Below are positions 37,441-46,910 of a stretch of DNA of 64,000 bases, piece by piece. Made by a program: the position numbers and the translations under genes. The notes under the pieces were generated by a model that searched no databases, was not told where the DNA came from, and saw only the letters and a list, made by a program, of their open reading frames with translations. The stretch's first letter is position 1. The number at the start of each line of letters is the position of its first letter. Source of the stretch: Lentisphaerota bacterium (GTDB lineage Bacteria; Verrucomicrobiota; Kiritimatiellia; UBA8416; JAIOPI01); contig JAIOPI010000033.1 in NCBI GenBank assembly GCA_021413965.1, forward strand, positions 186,001 to 250,000. The letters are read 5' to 3'.

Positions 37441-37620
37441 TCACCCGCAGCTCCGCTCCTCGTCCTGCGCCGCGTCCTTGCCCGTGTCCAAGTCGTGCTG
37501 CTTCCAGAAGGCCTTGCGTTCTTCCGGCGTCATGCGGTCCAGCGCAGATTCAAAATCGTCCGCAATCTTGTCCTGCGCGTCCTTGGCCTTCTGCGCCGGT
37601 GACTGTTGAGGAATCAACAT
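37441..37620 (-). CDS. Small charged protein (59 aa), unknown function
   Basis: Own translation: MLIPQQSPAQKAKDAQDKIADDFESALDRMTPEERKAFWKQHDLDTGKDAAQDEERSCG*, preceded by purine-rich GGGGGTGAGCG; below the ORF-track length cut-off. Confidence 0.55.
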   Translation of the reverse strand: MLIPQQSPAQKAKDAQDKIADDFESALDRMTPEERKAFWKQHDLDTGKDAAQDEERSCG

Positions 37621-37852
37621 CGCTCACCCCCTGAACCTCTGGCGCTCACGGCGCCGCCAGCGCGTCGTGCATCTTTGCCTTCGCGATGCGCAGTGCCTTC
37701 AACCTGTTTCGCAGCAGCGTGTGCTGCGACGTTCCCGCCGCCCCGAGCCCGGCGAGGGGCCTCCCCCGCGGGACGATCAGCGACGGCAAACGCGCACCAC
37801 ATGACATCGCAACCAGCCCGCCCCCCCAGCCACACCCACGGATGGAACCGCC

Positions 37853-38863
37853 TCAATCGGCGCCGCTCGCGTCCAGGATTTCCTGGTGCTGCGTGGCGAG
37901 GTCGGCCATCTCCTGCCGCCAGAATTCGCGGCTGCCCCACCCCGGCGCCAGCCGCGCAAAGCCGCCGTCCGCCTTCTGCCGCGCGCACCACGCCGTGTAG
38001 TGGATGTAGCGCATCGCGCGCAACGGCTCCACCAGCCGCAGCGTCTCGTGCGGGAACTCGAGAAAGGTCTCATAGCCTTCGAGCAGTTTATCCAGCTCCG
38101 CCCGCGCCCGCGCCAGCCGGTCCGGCAGAATCAGCCAGAGATCCTGTACCGCCGGCCCCACGCACATGTCGTCGAAATCCAGCAGGTGATACCCCTCACC
38201 CGGCCGATGCAGGATGTTTCCCCGGTGGCAATCGCCGTGCAGCCGCAAGGTCGCGACATCCTCGAACCCGGGCGTGATCTGCTCGATGAGATCCTCCACC
38301 GCATCTTCAAAGTCGTTCCCCATGTCCGGCGGCAGCACCCCGGCATCCAGGATAAAATGCAGATGCTCGCGCATGGAGTGCTCCGGGTGCAGGTAGATGC
38401 GGTCCCGCGGTTCGTGACGGGCCCCGATGGCGTGCAGCCGTGCAATCAGCCGCCCCAACTGCACCCAGTCGGCCGGTGACGGTTCATCCAGAGGACGGCC
38501 GCCCTTCTTGGGAAAGACCGCAAACCGCGTCCCGCCCAAGTCGTGCAGCAGCGCACCGTCCCGTCCGGGCAGCGGCGGGACGACCGGGACCTCGCCGGCG
38601 TGCAACTCCGCCAGGAAATCCAGCTCGTCCTGCAGCGCATCCGCACTCCAGCGCCCCGGACGGTAGAATTTCACCACCACAAAGCCGCCGTCGTTGAGGC
38701 CGATCTCGTAGACCCGGTTGATGTAACTGTTCAACGGCCGGCACACGTTGGAGCAGCGCACCGCCAGGGCGCCCTCCACCGCGTTGATGACGGCCTCCGG
38801 AGTCAGGGCGGAAAAATCGGCGGCCGGCGCGTGGCCCTCGGCATCGTGTGTCTCTTGCGTCAT
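37853..38863 (-). CDS. srkA: Serine/threonine protein kinase of the SrkA/YihE (APH-like) family
   Basis: MTQETHDAEGH...FSALTPEAVINAVEGALAVRCSNVCRPLNSYINRVYEIGLNDGGFVVVKFYRPGRWSADALQDELDFLAEL...; LHGDCHRGNILHRP...LLDFDDMCVGPAVQDLWL. Confidence 0.92.
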   Translation of the reverse strand: MTQETHDAEGHAPAADFSALTPEAVINAVEGALAVRCSNVCRPLNSYINRVYEIGLNDGGFVVVKFYRPGRWSADALQDELDFLAELHAGEVPVVPPLPGRDGALLHDLGGTRFAVFPKKGGRPLDEPSPADWVQLGRLIARLHAIGARHEPRDRIYLHPEHSMREHLHFILDAGVLPPDMGNDFEDAVEDLIEQITPGFEDVATLRLHGDCHRGNILHRPGEGYHLLDFDDMCVGPAVQDLWLILPDRLARARAELDKLLEGYETFLEFPHETLRLVEPLRAMRYIHYTAWCARQKADGGFARLAPGWGSREFWRQEMADLATQHQEILDASGAD

Positions 38864-38921
38864 GCCACACCTTACCCCATCGGCCCTCTCGGCGCCAGCC
38901 GACTCCCCCGGCGAACACGGC

Positions 38922-38950
38922 TTGTCGCGCCGGCCCGTGCCCGCTACCAT
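38922..38950 (+). promoter_or_regulatory. Putative promoter TTGTCG-N17-TACCAT for the PhyH gene
   Basis: ttgtcg 38922-38927, 17 bp, taccat 38945-38950, 28 bp upstream of ATG 38979. Confidence 0.35.
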
Positions 38951-38978
38951 GGGCGCATTCCAAGGGGGGGTAGGAATC

Positions 38979-39836
38979 ATGGCCAAGGCAAACATTACCG
39001 TCGATATCAACCACATGGAACGCGATCTGTCGTTTCATGACGTCCACAACCCCAGCCCGAAACGGCTGACGCCCGCGCAGATTGATCACTACAACAGCCA
39101 GGGATACATCCGCCCCCTGCGCATTTTTGGCGAGAACGAGGCCGCCACCAACCGCACGTATTTCGACCACATGCTGGCCGAAATCCAGTCGCAAGGGGGC
39201 CGAGACCAGTATTCCATCAACGGCTACCACACCACCTGCCGCGGCCTCTACGACATCGTCGTCAACCCCCTGATCCTCGATTACGTCGAGGACCTCATCG
39301 GACCCGATATCATTGCCTGGGGCACGCACTACTTCTGCAAACTCCCGCACGACCCCAAGAAAGTTCCCTGGCACCAGGACGCGTCCTACTGGCCGTTCGA
39401 CAAGTCGCGCACCGTCACCGTCTGGCTGGCCATCGACGACGCCGACGCGGAGAACGCCGCCATGCAGTTCATCCCCGGCACGCACCGGCTCGGCCACCTG
39501 CGCTGGAAGGACACGCCCGATCCGGCCGTGCTGAATCAGGAAATCGTCGACGTCGCACAGTTTGGCGCGCCGGTCTTCGACACGCTCAAGGCCGGCGAGA
39601 TGTCCTTGCACGCCGACATGCTCGCCCATGGCTCCGAGCCAAACCAGTCTGCCCGGCGCCGGTGCGGTCTCACCATCCGCTACTGCCCGCCCGTGGTCCG
39701 CAGCATGGCGAACTGGAACCATGCCTCGATCATCTGCCGCGGGCACGACCCCTCCGGCCACTGGCATCACAGTCCCCGCCCCGCGGGCGAGGACTACCAG
39801 CCCCGCGTCTGGCAACGCAAAACGGAACCCGTGTGA
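38979..39836 (+). CDS. Phytanoyl-CoA dioxygenase (PhyH) family protein
   Basis: KLPHDPKKVPWHQDASYWPFDKSRTVTVWLAIDDADAENAAMQFIPGTHRLG...LHADMLAHGSEPNQS; HxD and distal H motifs. Confidence 0.93.
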   Translation: MAKANITVDINHMERDLSFHDVHNPSPKRLTPAQIDHYNSQGYIRPLRIFGENEAATNRTYFDHMLAEIQSQGGRDQYSINGYHTTCRGLYDIVVNPLILDYVEDLIGPDIIAWGTHYFCKLPHDPKKVPWHQDASYWPFDKSRTVTVWLAIDDADAENAAMQFIPGTHRLGHLRWKDTPDPAVLNQEIVDVAQFGAPVFDTLKAGEMSLHADMLAHGSEPNQSARRRCGLTIRYCPPVVRSMANWNHASIICRGHDPSGHWHHSPRPAGEDYQPRVWQRKTEPV

Positions 39837-40504
39837 ACATACTCCTGGTCGAGGATGACGAGCGCACGCGCGCCTTTGTCGAGCGCGCCTTGCGCGAGGA
39901 AGGCCACGTCGTGCAGACCGCGCACGACGGGCGCGCCGGCGACGCACTGGCCCGCACGCAGCCCTTTGACGTCATCATCCTCGATGTCGGCCTGCCGCAC
40001 GTGGACGGGCTCGCCATCGTACGCGCCATCCGCGCGGCAAAACTCGCCACCCCCGTGCTCATGCTGACCGCGCACGACTCGGTCGCCGACCGCGTCGCCG
40101 GCCTGGAAACCGGCGCGGACGATTACCTGACCAAGCCGTTTGCCCTCGAGGAACTGCTCGCCCGCGTGCGCGCCCTCCTGCGCCGGCACCAGACCATCGC
40201 CCCCACTCAGCTCGATGTCGCCGACCTGCACATCGACCTCCTGGCCCGCACGGTCCGGCGCGGCCCGCGCCACATCGACCTGCAGCCCCGCGAATTCGCC
40301 CTGTTGGAGTACCTCGCGCGCAACGCCGGACGGGTGCTGTCGAAGACCATGCTCCTCGAGCATGTCTGGGACTATGCGTTCGACCCGAAGACCAACGTGG
40401 TGGAAAGCCGCGTCTCCCACCTGCGCGACAAGATCGACGAACCCGGCGACCCGCCCCTGATTCACACCATTCGCGGAGTCGGCTATGTCCTCCGTCCCGC
40501 GTAA
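39833..40504 (+). CDS. OmpR-family response regulator
   Basis: GTG at 39833 overlaps the upstream stop; VNILLVEDDERTRAFVERALREEGH...VIILDVGLPHVDG...GADDYLTKPFALEELLARVRALLRR; winged-helix ending VVESRVSHLRDKIDEPGDPPLIHTIRGVGYVLRPA. Confidence 0.95.
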   Translation: MNILLVEDDERTRAFVERALREEGHVVQTAHDGRAGDALARTQPFDVIILDVGLPHVDGLAIVRAIRAAKLATPVLMLTAHDSVADRVAGLETGADDYLTKPFALEELLARVRALLRRHQTIAPTQLDVADLHIDLLARTVRRGPRHIDLQPREFALLEYLARNAGRVLSKTMLLEHVWDYAFDPKTNVVESRVSHLRDKIDEPGDPPLIHTIRGVGYVLRPA

Positions 40505-41879
40505 GCGTTACCTGGCGTTTCGCACCCGCATCACCCTGGCGGCGGCCGTGGTCTTCCTCCTCCTGTCCACCCTGACCTTCGGCGCGCTCTATGCCGCCCT
40601 GCGCGCACGCCTCGTCGCCGATCTCGACGCCCGCCTGCTGACCGACCTCGCCAGCCTCCAGCACCTCGCCGCCGTGCGCAAAGCGCGAATCATTCAGTCC
40701 ACGCTGGACATGGAGGCGCGCTTTCGCGGACCCGCAGACGTGTTCTACCGGGTGCTGGATACGAATGGCGCCTTGCTGGCCATGTCCGACACGAACGCGT
40801 GGGCCGGCGTGGCCGACCAGCCGCCCCCGCGCTCCGACCCCGGCCACGCCAGCTTCGCCACACTCACCCGCCTCACCGACGGCGCCGCGGTCCGTGTGGC
40901 GTATAGTCGGGACGAGTCCGGACGCCTCTTCCAGCATGCCCAAACCCTGCACGCCATCGAGGCCATCAGCCGCTCGGTCCGCCGCCTCGCGATCGCCGGC
41001 CTCCTCATCAACCTGTGCGCGGGCATCGGCGTGATCAACGCGCTCGCCGGACGCGCCATGTCCCGCGTCGCACGCGTCCGACGCACCGCCGAAACCGTTT
41101 CACAGACCTCGCTCTTCCAGCGTGTGCCCGTCACCCACCGGGGCGATGAGATTGACGCCCTGGCCGAGTCCTTCAATGCCATGCTCACGCGGGTCGAAGC
41201 CACGGTCGTCGACCTGCAGCACGTCGGCGACGAGATCGCCCATGATCTGCGCAACGCCGTCAGCCGAACCCGCCTGGCCGCCGAGACGGCCCTGCGCACG
41301 GATCCGCCCGACGAGGCCGCAGACCGGGCGGCCCTCGCCGACGTGATCGAAGGCTGCGACCACATGCGCGGTGTGATTGACGACATCCTGCAACTCGCCC
41401 GGATGGAATCGGGCGCCCTGCCCCTTCAGAAATCCGCACTCGATCTGGCCCTGCTGTGGCGCACGGCGGCCGATCTCTACGCGGATGCCGCCAGGGAGGC
41501 CGGCCTGCGCATCACGATGGCCCTGCCCGCCGCCTCCCTGTCCGTGCCTGGCGATCGCGCGGCCCTGCAGCGGCTGGCCGGGAACCTGCTGGACAACGCG
41601 CTCAAGTACACGCCGGCAGGCGGCGAGGTCCACATTGAAGCCGAACAGCTGGCGACCGCGGTGCGCGTGCACGTGAGAAACTCCGGTCCGGGCATCCCGG
41701 CCGAGGATCTCCCGCACCTGTTCGAGCGCTTCTACCGGGGCCGACGCACCCGCGGCGCACCGGGCGTCGGCCTTGGGCTACCCATGGCGCGGCGCATCGC
41801 CTTGCTTCACGGCGGCGAACTCACCGTGCAGAGCCAGCCCGGCCATGGCAGCACCTTCACGCTGCAGCTGCCGCGCTAA
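40485..41879 (+). CDS. Sensor histidine kinase (HAMP-HisKA-HATPase)
   Basis: Overlaps the RR by 20 bp; TM/HAMP region, HisKA DEIAHDLRNAVSRTRLAAE, N box NLLDNALKYTP, G boxes VRNSGPGIPAEDLPHLFERFYRG...GVGLGLPMARRIALLHGG. Confidence 0.95.
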   Translation: MSSVPRKRYLAFRTRITLAAAVVFLLLSTLTFGALYAALRARLVADLDARLLTDLASLQHLAAVRKARIIQSTLDMEARFRGPADVFYRVLDTNGALLAMSDTNAWAGVADQPPPRSDPGHASFATLTRLTDGAAVRVAYSRDESGRLFQHAQTLHAIEAISRSVRRLAIAGLLINLCAGIGVINALAGRAMSRVARVRRTAETVSQTSLFQRVPVTHRGDEIDALAESFNAMLTRVEATVVDLQHVGDEIAHDLRNAVSRTRLAAETALRTDPPDEAADRAALADVIEGCDHMRGVIDDILQLARMESGALPLQKSALDLALLWRTAADLYADAAREAGLRITMALPAASLSVPGDRAALQRLAGNLLDNALKYTPAGGEVHIEAEQLATAVRVHVRNSGPGIPAEDLPHLFERFYRGRRTRGAPGVGLGLPMARRIALLHGGELTVQSQPGHGSTFTLQLPR

Positions 41880-41924
41880 GCACCGGCCGGACTGGCGCCG
41901 CCGCACGGCGGCGGGCGGGCCACG

Positions 41925-41983
41925 GCAACCTTGCCAATCGGTAACGTGACGGCCAGTTTCCCGCAATGCCGCCCCCCTATGCT
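41925..41983 (+). promoter_or_regulatory. Promoter/operator element copy B upstream of the HlyD-like gene
   Basis: ggcaACCTTGCC-aatc-GGTAACGTgacggccagtttcccgcaatgccgccccccTATGCT; ungapped about 70% identity (40/57 by hand) to copy A at 46911-46971 minus strand. Confidence 0.6.
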
Positions 41984-42037
41984 TCTGTCGAAGGCTGGGC
42001 GGAGCGTCCGCCCGGCGCTTCGGAAAGCGAGGGCCTC

Positions 42038-43297
42038 ATGATCGCAACCAACCACAACCAACTGCTGACGCGCCAACGGACGAGATGGAGCCCCCCCCGC
42101 CGTCTCTGGTCCCGCATCCTGCGCCAGTGGCCATTCGCCATCTGGATCGTCGCCGGCGTGGCGGCCGCCTGGCTCTACTGGGGGTCGGCGGACGCGCCAG
42201 GCTATGGACACATCCGCGGTCTCGTGGATGGGAACCCCGTCAACCTGTCCCCCGTTGAAACGGCGCGCATTGCGGCCGTCCACGTGGTCGAGGGCCAGCG
42301 TGTACGGGCCGGAAGCCCGCTGGTCGACATGGATACCGCCGTCATTGACCCGGGCATTACCGCGGACCTCGTGGACACCATACGCATCGAAACCGCGTTC
42401 GGTGACACCCATCAGGATGTCCTGCAGGCCATCAGCCAGCAGAACGGCGCGCTCGCGGATCTGGAGTCGAATATCGCCGTGTGCAAGCTGGATTGGGCCC
42501 GCGACGCCGGCGAACTGGAGGGCTTGCGAGATGAGCACCAGCGTCGCGCCACTCTTTATGCGAACCGGTTGATCGATTCCATGGTGGCCAACGAACTGAC
42601 GCCCCAGATCCGATCCCTCGAGCGCGCCCTGGCGCAATATCCTTCGCTGCTCGCCTCCTACGAGCGTCAACGCGACGACGCCAAGCAGTACCAGCTGGCC
42701 ATCCTGCGCTGGCTCGGCCTGAAAGCGGGCGAGGAAGTATCCACGGCCATCGCGCGCCGGCTCGCCGAGAGTTCCGTTCATGACATGCTCGATGACGCCC
42801 GCCGCCAAAGCGAACGCTACCTCGAAAGCTACACGCTGCGCGCCCCCTATGACGGCACCGTCTCGGCCACGTACTACCGCCCCGGCGATACCGTCGCCTC
42901 CGGGCTTCCCATTGTCCGCCTCGTGGAAGACCAGCCGCGACGGGTACGCGCATTCCTTCCCGAATCGCTGGTCATGGACCTGCAAGTCGGCGATGCGGTC
43001 CGCCTGCGCCCCGAGAACCGGGCTGGCATCTCCGTGCCCGGGCGGGTGGAGCACGTCACGGCGGAGGTTTTCGTGCGTACCGCCGTGCTCACGTCCACCG
43101 GGCGCGAAGCGCCGTTGCGCACGCGGTCCGCCACCATCCTCATCACCGGCGAGCATGCGCTGGTGGCCGGGGAAACCGTCGTCGTGGAGCTGATCAACCG
43201 CCACGGCGTCTGGGAGCGCATCCTCACGCGGCTGGGCCATCGTGCCATGCCGGTCGCCCACGCGACCATGGCCACGCCGATCGAGCGCGGGACGTGA
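42038..43297 (+). CDS. HlyD-family membrane fusion/adaptor protein
   Basis: ORF 41966..43297; MIATNHN...WPFAIWIVAGVAAAWLY TM, lipoyl halves VDGNPVNLSPVETARIAAVHVVEGQRVRAGSPLVDMD and YTLRAPYDGTVSATYYRPGDTVASGLPIVRLVE, coiled coil between. Confidence 0.88.
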   Translation: MIATNHNQLLTRQRTRWSPPRRLWSRILRQWPFAIWIVAGVAAAWLYWGSADAPGYGHIRGLVDGNPVNLSPVETARIAAVHVVEGQRVRAGSPLVDMDTAVIDPGITADLVDTIRIETAFGDTHQDVLQAISQQNGALADLESNIAVCKLDWARDAGELEGLRDEHQRRATLYANRLIDSMVANELTPQIRSLERALAQYPSLLASYERQRDDAKQYQLAILRWLGLKAGEEVSTAIARRLAESSVHDMLDDARRQSERYLESYTLRAPYDGTVSATYYRPGDTVASGLPIVRLVEDQPRRVRAFLPESLVMDLQVGDAVRLRPENRAGISVPGRVEHVTAEVFVRTAVLTSTGREAPLRTRSATILITGEHALVAGETVVVELINRHGVWERILTRLGHRAMPVAHATMATPIERGT

Positions 43298-43301
43298 CGC
43301 G

Positions 43302-44972
43302 TCAGCGCGCCGCCAGCGGAATCAGGCCAGCCGCGCGACAGAAGGCAAGCTCCGCCAGCACGCAACGCCGCTCCGCCTCCGTCACGCGCACCTCGAACGC
43401 CACCAGGTTCTGCTGCCAGCGCAGGGCATCCGCCTCGGTCGCAAGATCAGCCTCGGCGGCCGGTGGCGAGGCCGCGAATCGCCCCCGGAGCCGGTTCAGC
43501 TCGATCACTTGCGCCGCGTGGTGCCGCCGCGTGGCGCGAACCAGGTCCGCGGCGGCGCGGATATCCTGCTCGGCACGCTCCAGCACAAGCGCTGCCGACG
43601 CGCGCGCCCCTTGCCACGCCGCCCGCCTCACCCGGCTTTCGCGCGACAGCCATTCGAACACCGGGATTTCGACGGCGGCGCCCACCCACCACGCGTCACC
43701 CGCGCGCTCCTCAGCGGCCGAGTCGGTGCCCGTGCCGTGGGTTGTCTCCCGGCTCGTTCCCCATCCCGCCTCATCCTGCACCTCAAAGGTCGCGGGCCGG
43801 AATTCCCGCGACTGCGCGCGACGCGTCTCCGCCGCGGAGCCGCTCTCGGTGAACGTGCCGATGCTGGACTCGTCGACGTCCCAGTTCGAATACGCCAGTT
43901 CCACCCGCCCCAGCCAGGGCATGCGCCGGGACCTGGCCATCTTCCACTCGCCGGCGGCGCGGGAATGGCCCGCCACCGCCATCAGGACGTCGCCACGCCG
44001 GCGGGCCAATTGCCGCACGCCTGATTCCGCGCCCGGTTCCGCATTCAGGGCCGGCAACCGCAGCAGCGCGCCGGGCCGGAGCGGATCAAGATTCACATCG
44101 TCCACCGCCGTTCCGGAGAGCTGTGCGAACGCCCCCTGCAGGTCGAAGATCGACTCCTGGATCCGGCTCGCGTCCCCCATGGCCGCGGCCGCGCGGCCGG
44201 CCATCTCCATCTCGTCCGCGAGCGCCACCGCCTCCCTGCCGACAGCCCCCTCCATGTGCGTCAACATCGCCCGTGCGCGGCTGACGAGGGGCGCCTGTTG
44301 AGCCAGGAGTCGACTTGCGTAATGCACGCGCACGGCCACCTCCACAAGGTCGCACGCCAGCGCCTGCGTCTCATCCCACAGCCGGGCTTCGGCCAGATCG
44401 TGCGCGGCCCGGGCCGCATCCTTCTCGCCCCGCAGCAACCAGGGATTCGGCGGAAACAGGCGCAGACCGACCTCGAACTCGGACTCCGATTCGCGCGCGC
44501 GTTCCTCCGCCTCGCGCGACGTGCGGTACGTGGCGTCGCGCTGCGAGGTTTCCTGCCGGCTCCGCTTGTCCGTGGTGAACCCCAGCTGCCGCGTCGTGGC
44601 GGCTGATGACGCACGCCCGGATTCGGATCGGCGACCGCTCTCGACGCGTGTGCCGGTGCGGTGGCTCATCTCGTCGCCCCAGCCCACGCCGCCAAGGATT
44701 TCCGGTGAGCGCCACGACGTCCACTCGACAACGTCCCCGGCACGCCTGTTGACGTCATCGCGCAGTTCCCGCAGGCGCGGGTGCGTCGCCAGCGTGCGCT
44801 CGATCACCGCCGCCAGCGGGAGACCGTTCGTCCGCGGCGCTGGCGGTATAGGCGCCAGCACGTCAGGGACCCCCGATTGGGCTAGCGCCGACGCCAGCGG
44901 GGCGAGAGCGACCAGCGCGAGGGCGGCGCGGCGAGCGCACGTTGTGTAAGTGACGTCACGGTTCATCGGCAT
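43302..44972 (-). CDS. TolC-like outer membrane efflux protein
   Basis: MPMNRDVTYTTCARRAALALVALAPLASALAQSG signal; LPLAAVIERTLATHPRLRELRDDVNRRAGDVVEW; long coiled-coil hairpins with AAHDLAEARLWDETQALACDLVEVAVRVHYASRLLAQQ. Confidence 0.82.
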   Translation of the reverse strand: MPMNRDVTYTTCARRAALALVALAPLASALAQSGVPDVLAPIPPAPRTNGLPLAAVIERTLATHPRLRELRDDVNRRAGDVVEWTSWRSPEILGGVGWGDEMSHRTGTRVESGRRSESGRASSAATTRQLGFTTDKRSRQETSQRDATYRTSREAEERARESESEFEVGLRLFPPNPWLLRGEKDAARAAHDLAEARLWDETQALACDLVEVAVRVHYASRLLAQQAPLVSRARAMLTHMEGAVGREAVALADEMEMAGRAAAAMGDASRIQESIFDLQGAFAQLSGTAVDDVNLDPLRPGALLRLPALNAEPGAESGVRQLARRRGDVLMAVAGHSRAAGEWKMARSRRMPWLGRVELAYSNWDVDESSIGTFTESGSAAETRRAQSREFRPATFEVQDEAGWGTSRETTHGTGTDSAAEERAGDAWWVGAAVEIPVFEWLSRESRVRRAAWQGARASAALVLERAEQDIRAAADLVRATRRHHAAQVIELNRLRGRFAASPPAAEADLATEADALRWQQNLVAFEVRVTEAERRCVLAELAFCRAAGLIPLAAR

Positions 44973-46905
44973 GCACCCGAATGCGATAGACCGGCGCGCC
45001 CGTCGCGGCCGCCGCGCGAAACACGCCCGTGGCAACGCCGGAGACCGGACTGACCGGGGTCCAGGCGCCGCCCGGCTCAAGCGCCTGCTCCACGACGTAG
45101 CGCACGGCCGGAACCGCGTCCCATCGAAGCTGCATCGATTGATCCGCCGCCTCATATGCCACCTGCGTGACGGCCAGGCGTGAACGCGGATCCAGCGGAT
45201 CCGTTCCCGCGACATACTCATGCCGGTCAGGAAAATCATCCGCATCTGCGTCGGTGGCCTCCCCCTGGGCGGCGGCGCGACTGCGAAAATGGCGTAGCTC
45301 CCAGTCGTCGGGCAGCAGGTCGCCATCCTCATCATAAACCGGCAAGCGGCCGGGCGAGGGCACGCCCGCCGTCCAGCTGGTGGCGAGCGTCCCGACAACC
45401 CGTCGATCGAGGCGATGCAGCGACTGCCCCTGACCGGCCGTGCCGCCCGGCCAGGGCAAACTTGGCGAGAAGAACACCAGATCCTCCACCACGGCGGGGC
45501 GAAAAGTCGGCTCTTCGGTGGGCGCCTCATCCGGACTGTTCAGTGCCACATACTCGCCGGCGTCGTTGAGCCGCCCGCTCGAGACGCCCAACATCGCGGT
45601 GTCCGGCGGCATGCCCCACGCCTGCACGAAGTGCGCGCGCGCGTCGGCCAGGCCGGGACTGAACGGCACCACCACCAGCGTCTGCCCGGGAGCCAGCTGC
45701 ATCCCCGCCGGGAAATCGAATTCAACCCCCAGGGTCAACCGCCATGCCTGGAGCGAAACCGGGAACGACTCGAGGTTCGCCAGCTCGATGAACTCCCAGG
45801 CGGGATTCGGCCCGGAGGGCTGATACTGCAGTTCTGTCAACGCGAGTCGAGGCAGTCTCACGCCCAGGTTGGAAGCCCCCGGCGAGCGCGCCGACTGGGG
45901 GAACCATGCACCGAACCCGTTGGGCCAGCGCCCAAAGGACTCGCCGTTGAACTGCGCGCCGAAGGCCGCCGTGTCGTCCACCCGCACGGATGCACCGGAC
46001 ACCGCCGACAGGTAGAGCGTTTCGCCGCGGGCACCATCGAGACCGAAACGCCGTTCGATCTGCGTCTCGACCCCGCGAAACTGGCTCTCCGTCACCGTCC
46101 AATAGCCGCCGCGCCCCAGCACCGTGCCGGCCGGAATGACGTACTTGTCGAGCGCGTCCGGATCGTCACTGATCCGCCAGCCGCTGATGTCCACCGGCTG
46201 GCTGCCGCGGTTATGCAGCTCGATCAGGTCCACCATCGGCGGGTCGGTATGGCTGAGGATCTCGTTGAAGACCACCCCCGACGGTGCGGCATCCGCGCTG
46301 CCTGGCGATCCATGCCGCCAGAGACTGGAGCGCCAGGCGGCGGGGCTGGCCGCCGCGAGGGTGGGATCCTGGCGATGTAACGACCAGCCCCTCCCATCCG
46401 GCAGCTCCGGCCACGCGCCGCTGTCGCCATATTCACAACTTTCGACCACGCCTGATGGCTGCCGCCACGCCAGCGCATCACCCGTGTTGCCCAGTTTGCC
46501 GCTATAGACACCGGCGATGCTGGTCACAGCCGGATAGCGCAGCCGGAATCCCGCCAGGTTATTCACCACCACCGCCCGCCCGCCAGGCGCCAGCGACTGC
46601 ATCGGTGAGGTGGCAAAGTTGAAGACGACGCCATCCAACAGCGCGACGTTCGCCAGCGACACGGCCGCGGCTCCCAAATTGGCCAGTTCCAGGAACTCGA
46701 AGTCGTCGGCGTCGTCGAACCCGAGCTGCCGCTCGAAGACCGTGGGCGGGGCCGGGTTGTAGTGGACTTCCGTGAGCACGAGCTGGGCCAGCGACGAGGT
46801 TGTCACCAGCGCCAGGCTGGTCGCCGTGCAGAGCCAGTGCCCGCCCCCGCGTCGGGCGGGTGCGCGGAGTCCGGTAAATCCCGTGCAGGAGAGGGCAATG
46901 TTCAC
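44956..46905 (-). CDS. Secreted lamin-tail-domain (LTD) protein
   Basis: GTG start at 46905; signal-like ATSLALVTTSSLAQ; repeated LTD-like units: LVLTEVHYNPAP...DFEFLELANLGAAAVSLANVALLDGVVF, VVFNEILSHTDPPMVDLIELHNRGSQPVDISGWRISDD, LALTELQYQPSGPNPAWEFIELANLESFPVSLQAW. Confidence 0.85.
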   Translation of the reverse strand: MNIALSCTGFTGLRAPARRGGGHWLCTATSLALVTTSSLAQLVLTEVHYNPAPPTVFERQLGFDDADDFEFLELANLGAAAVSLANVALLDGVVFNFATSPMQSLAPGGRAVVVNNLAGFRLRYPAVTSIAGVYSGKLGNTGDALAWRQPSGVVESCEYGDSGAWPELPDGRGWSLHRQDPTLAAASPAAWRSSLWRHGSPGSADAAPSGVVFNEILSHTDPPMVDLIELHNRGSQPVDISGWRISDDPDALDKYVIPAGTVLGRGGYWTVTESQFRGVETQIERRFGLDGARGETLYLSAVSGASVRVDDTAAFGAQFNGESFGRWPNGFGAWFPQSARSPGASNLGVRLPRLALTELQYQPSGPNPAWEFIELANLESFPVSLQAWRLTLGVEFDFPAGMQLAPGQTLVVVPFSPGLADARAHFVQAWGMPPDTAMLGVSSGRLNDAGEYVALNSPDEAPTEEPTFRPAVVEDLVFFSPSLPWPGGTAGQGQSLHRLDRRVVGTLATSWTAGVPSPGRLPVYDEDGDLLPDDWELRHFRSRAAAQGEATDADADDFPDRHEYVAGTDPLDPRSRLAVTQVAYEAADQSMQLRWDAVPAVRYVVEQALEPGGAWTPVSPVSGVATGVFRAAAATGAPVYRIRVHADEP

Positions 46906-46910
46906 GCCCC

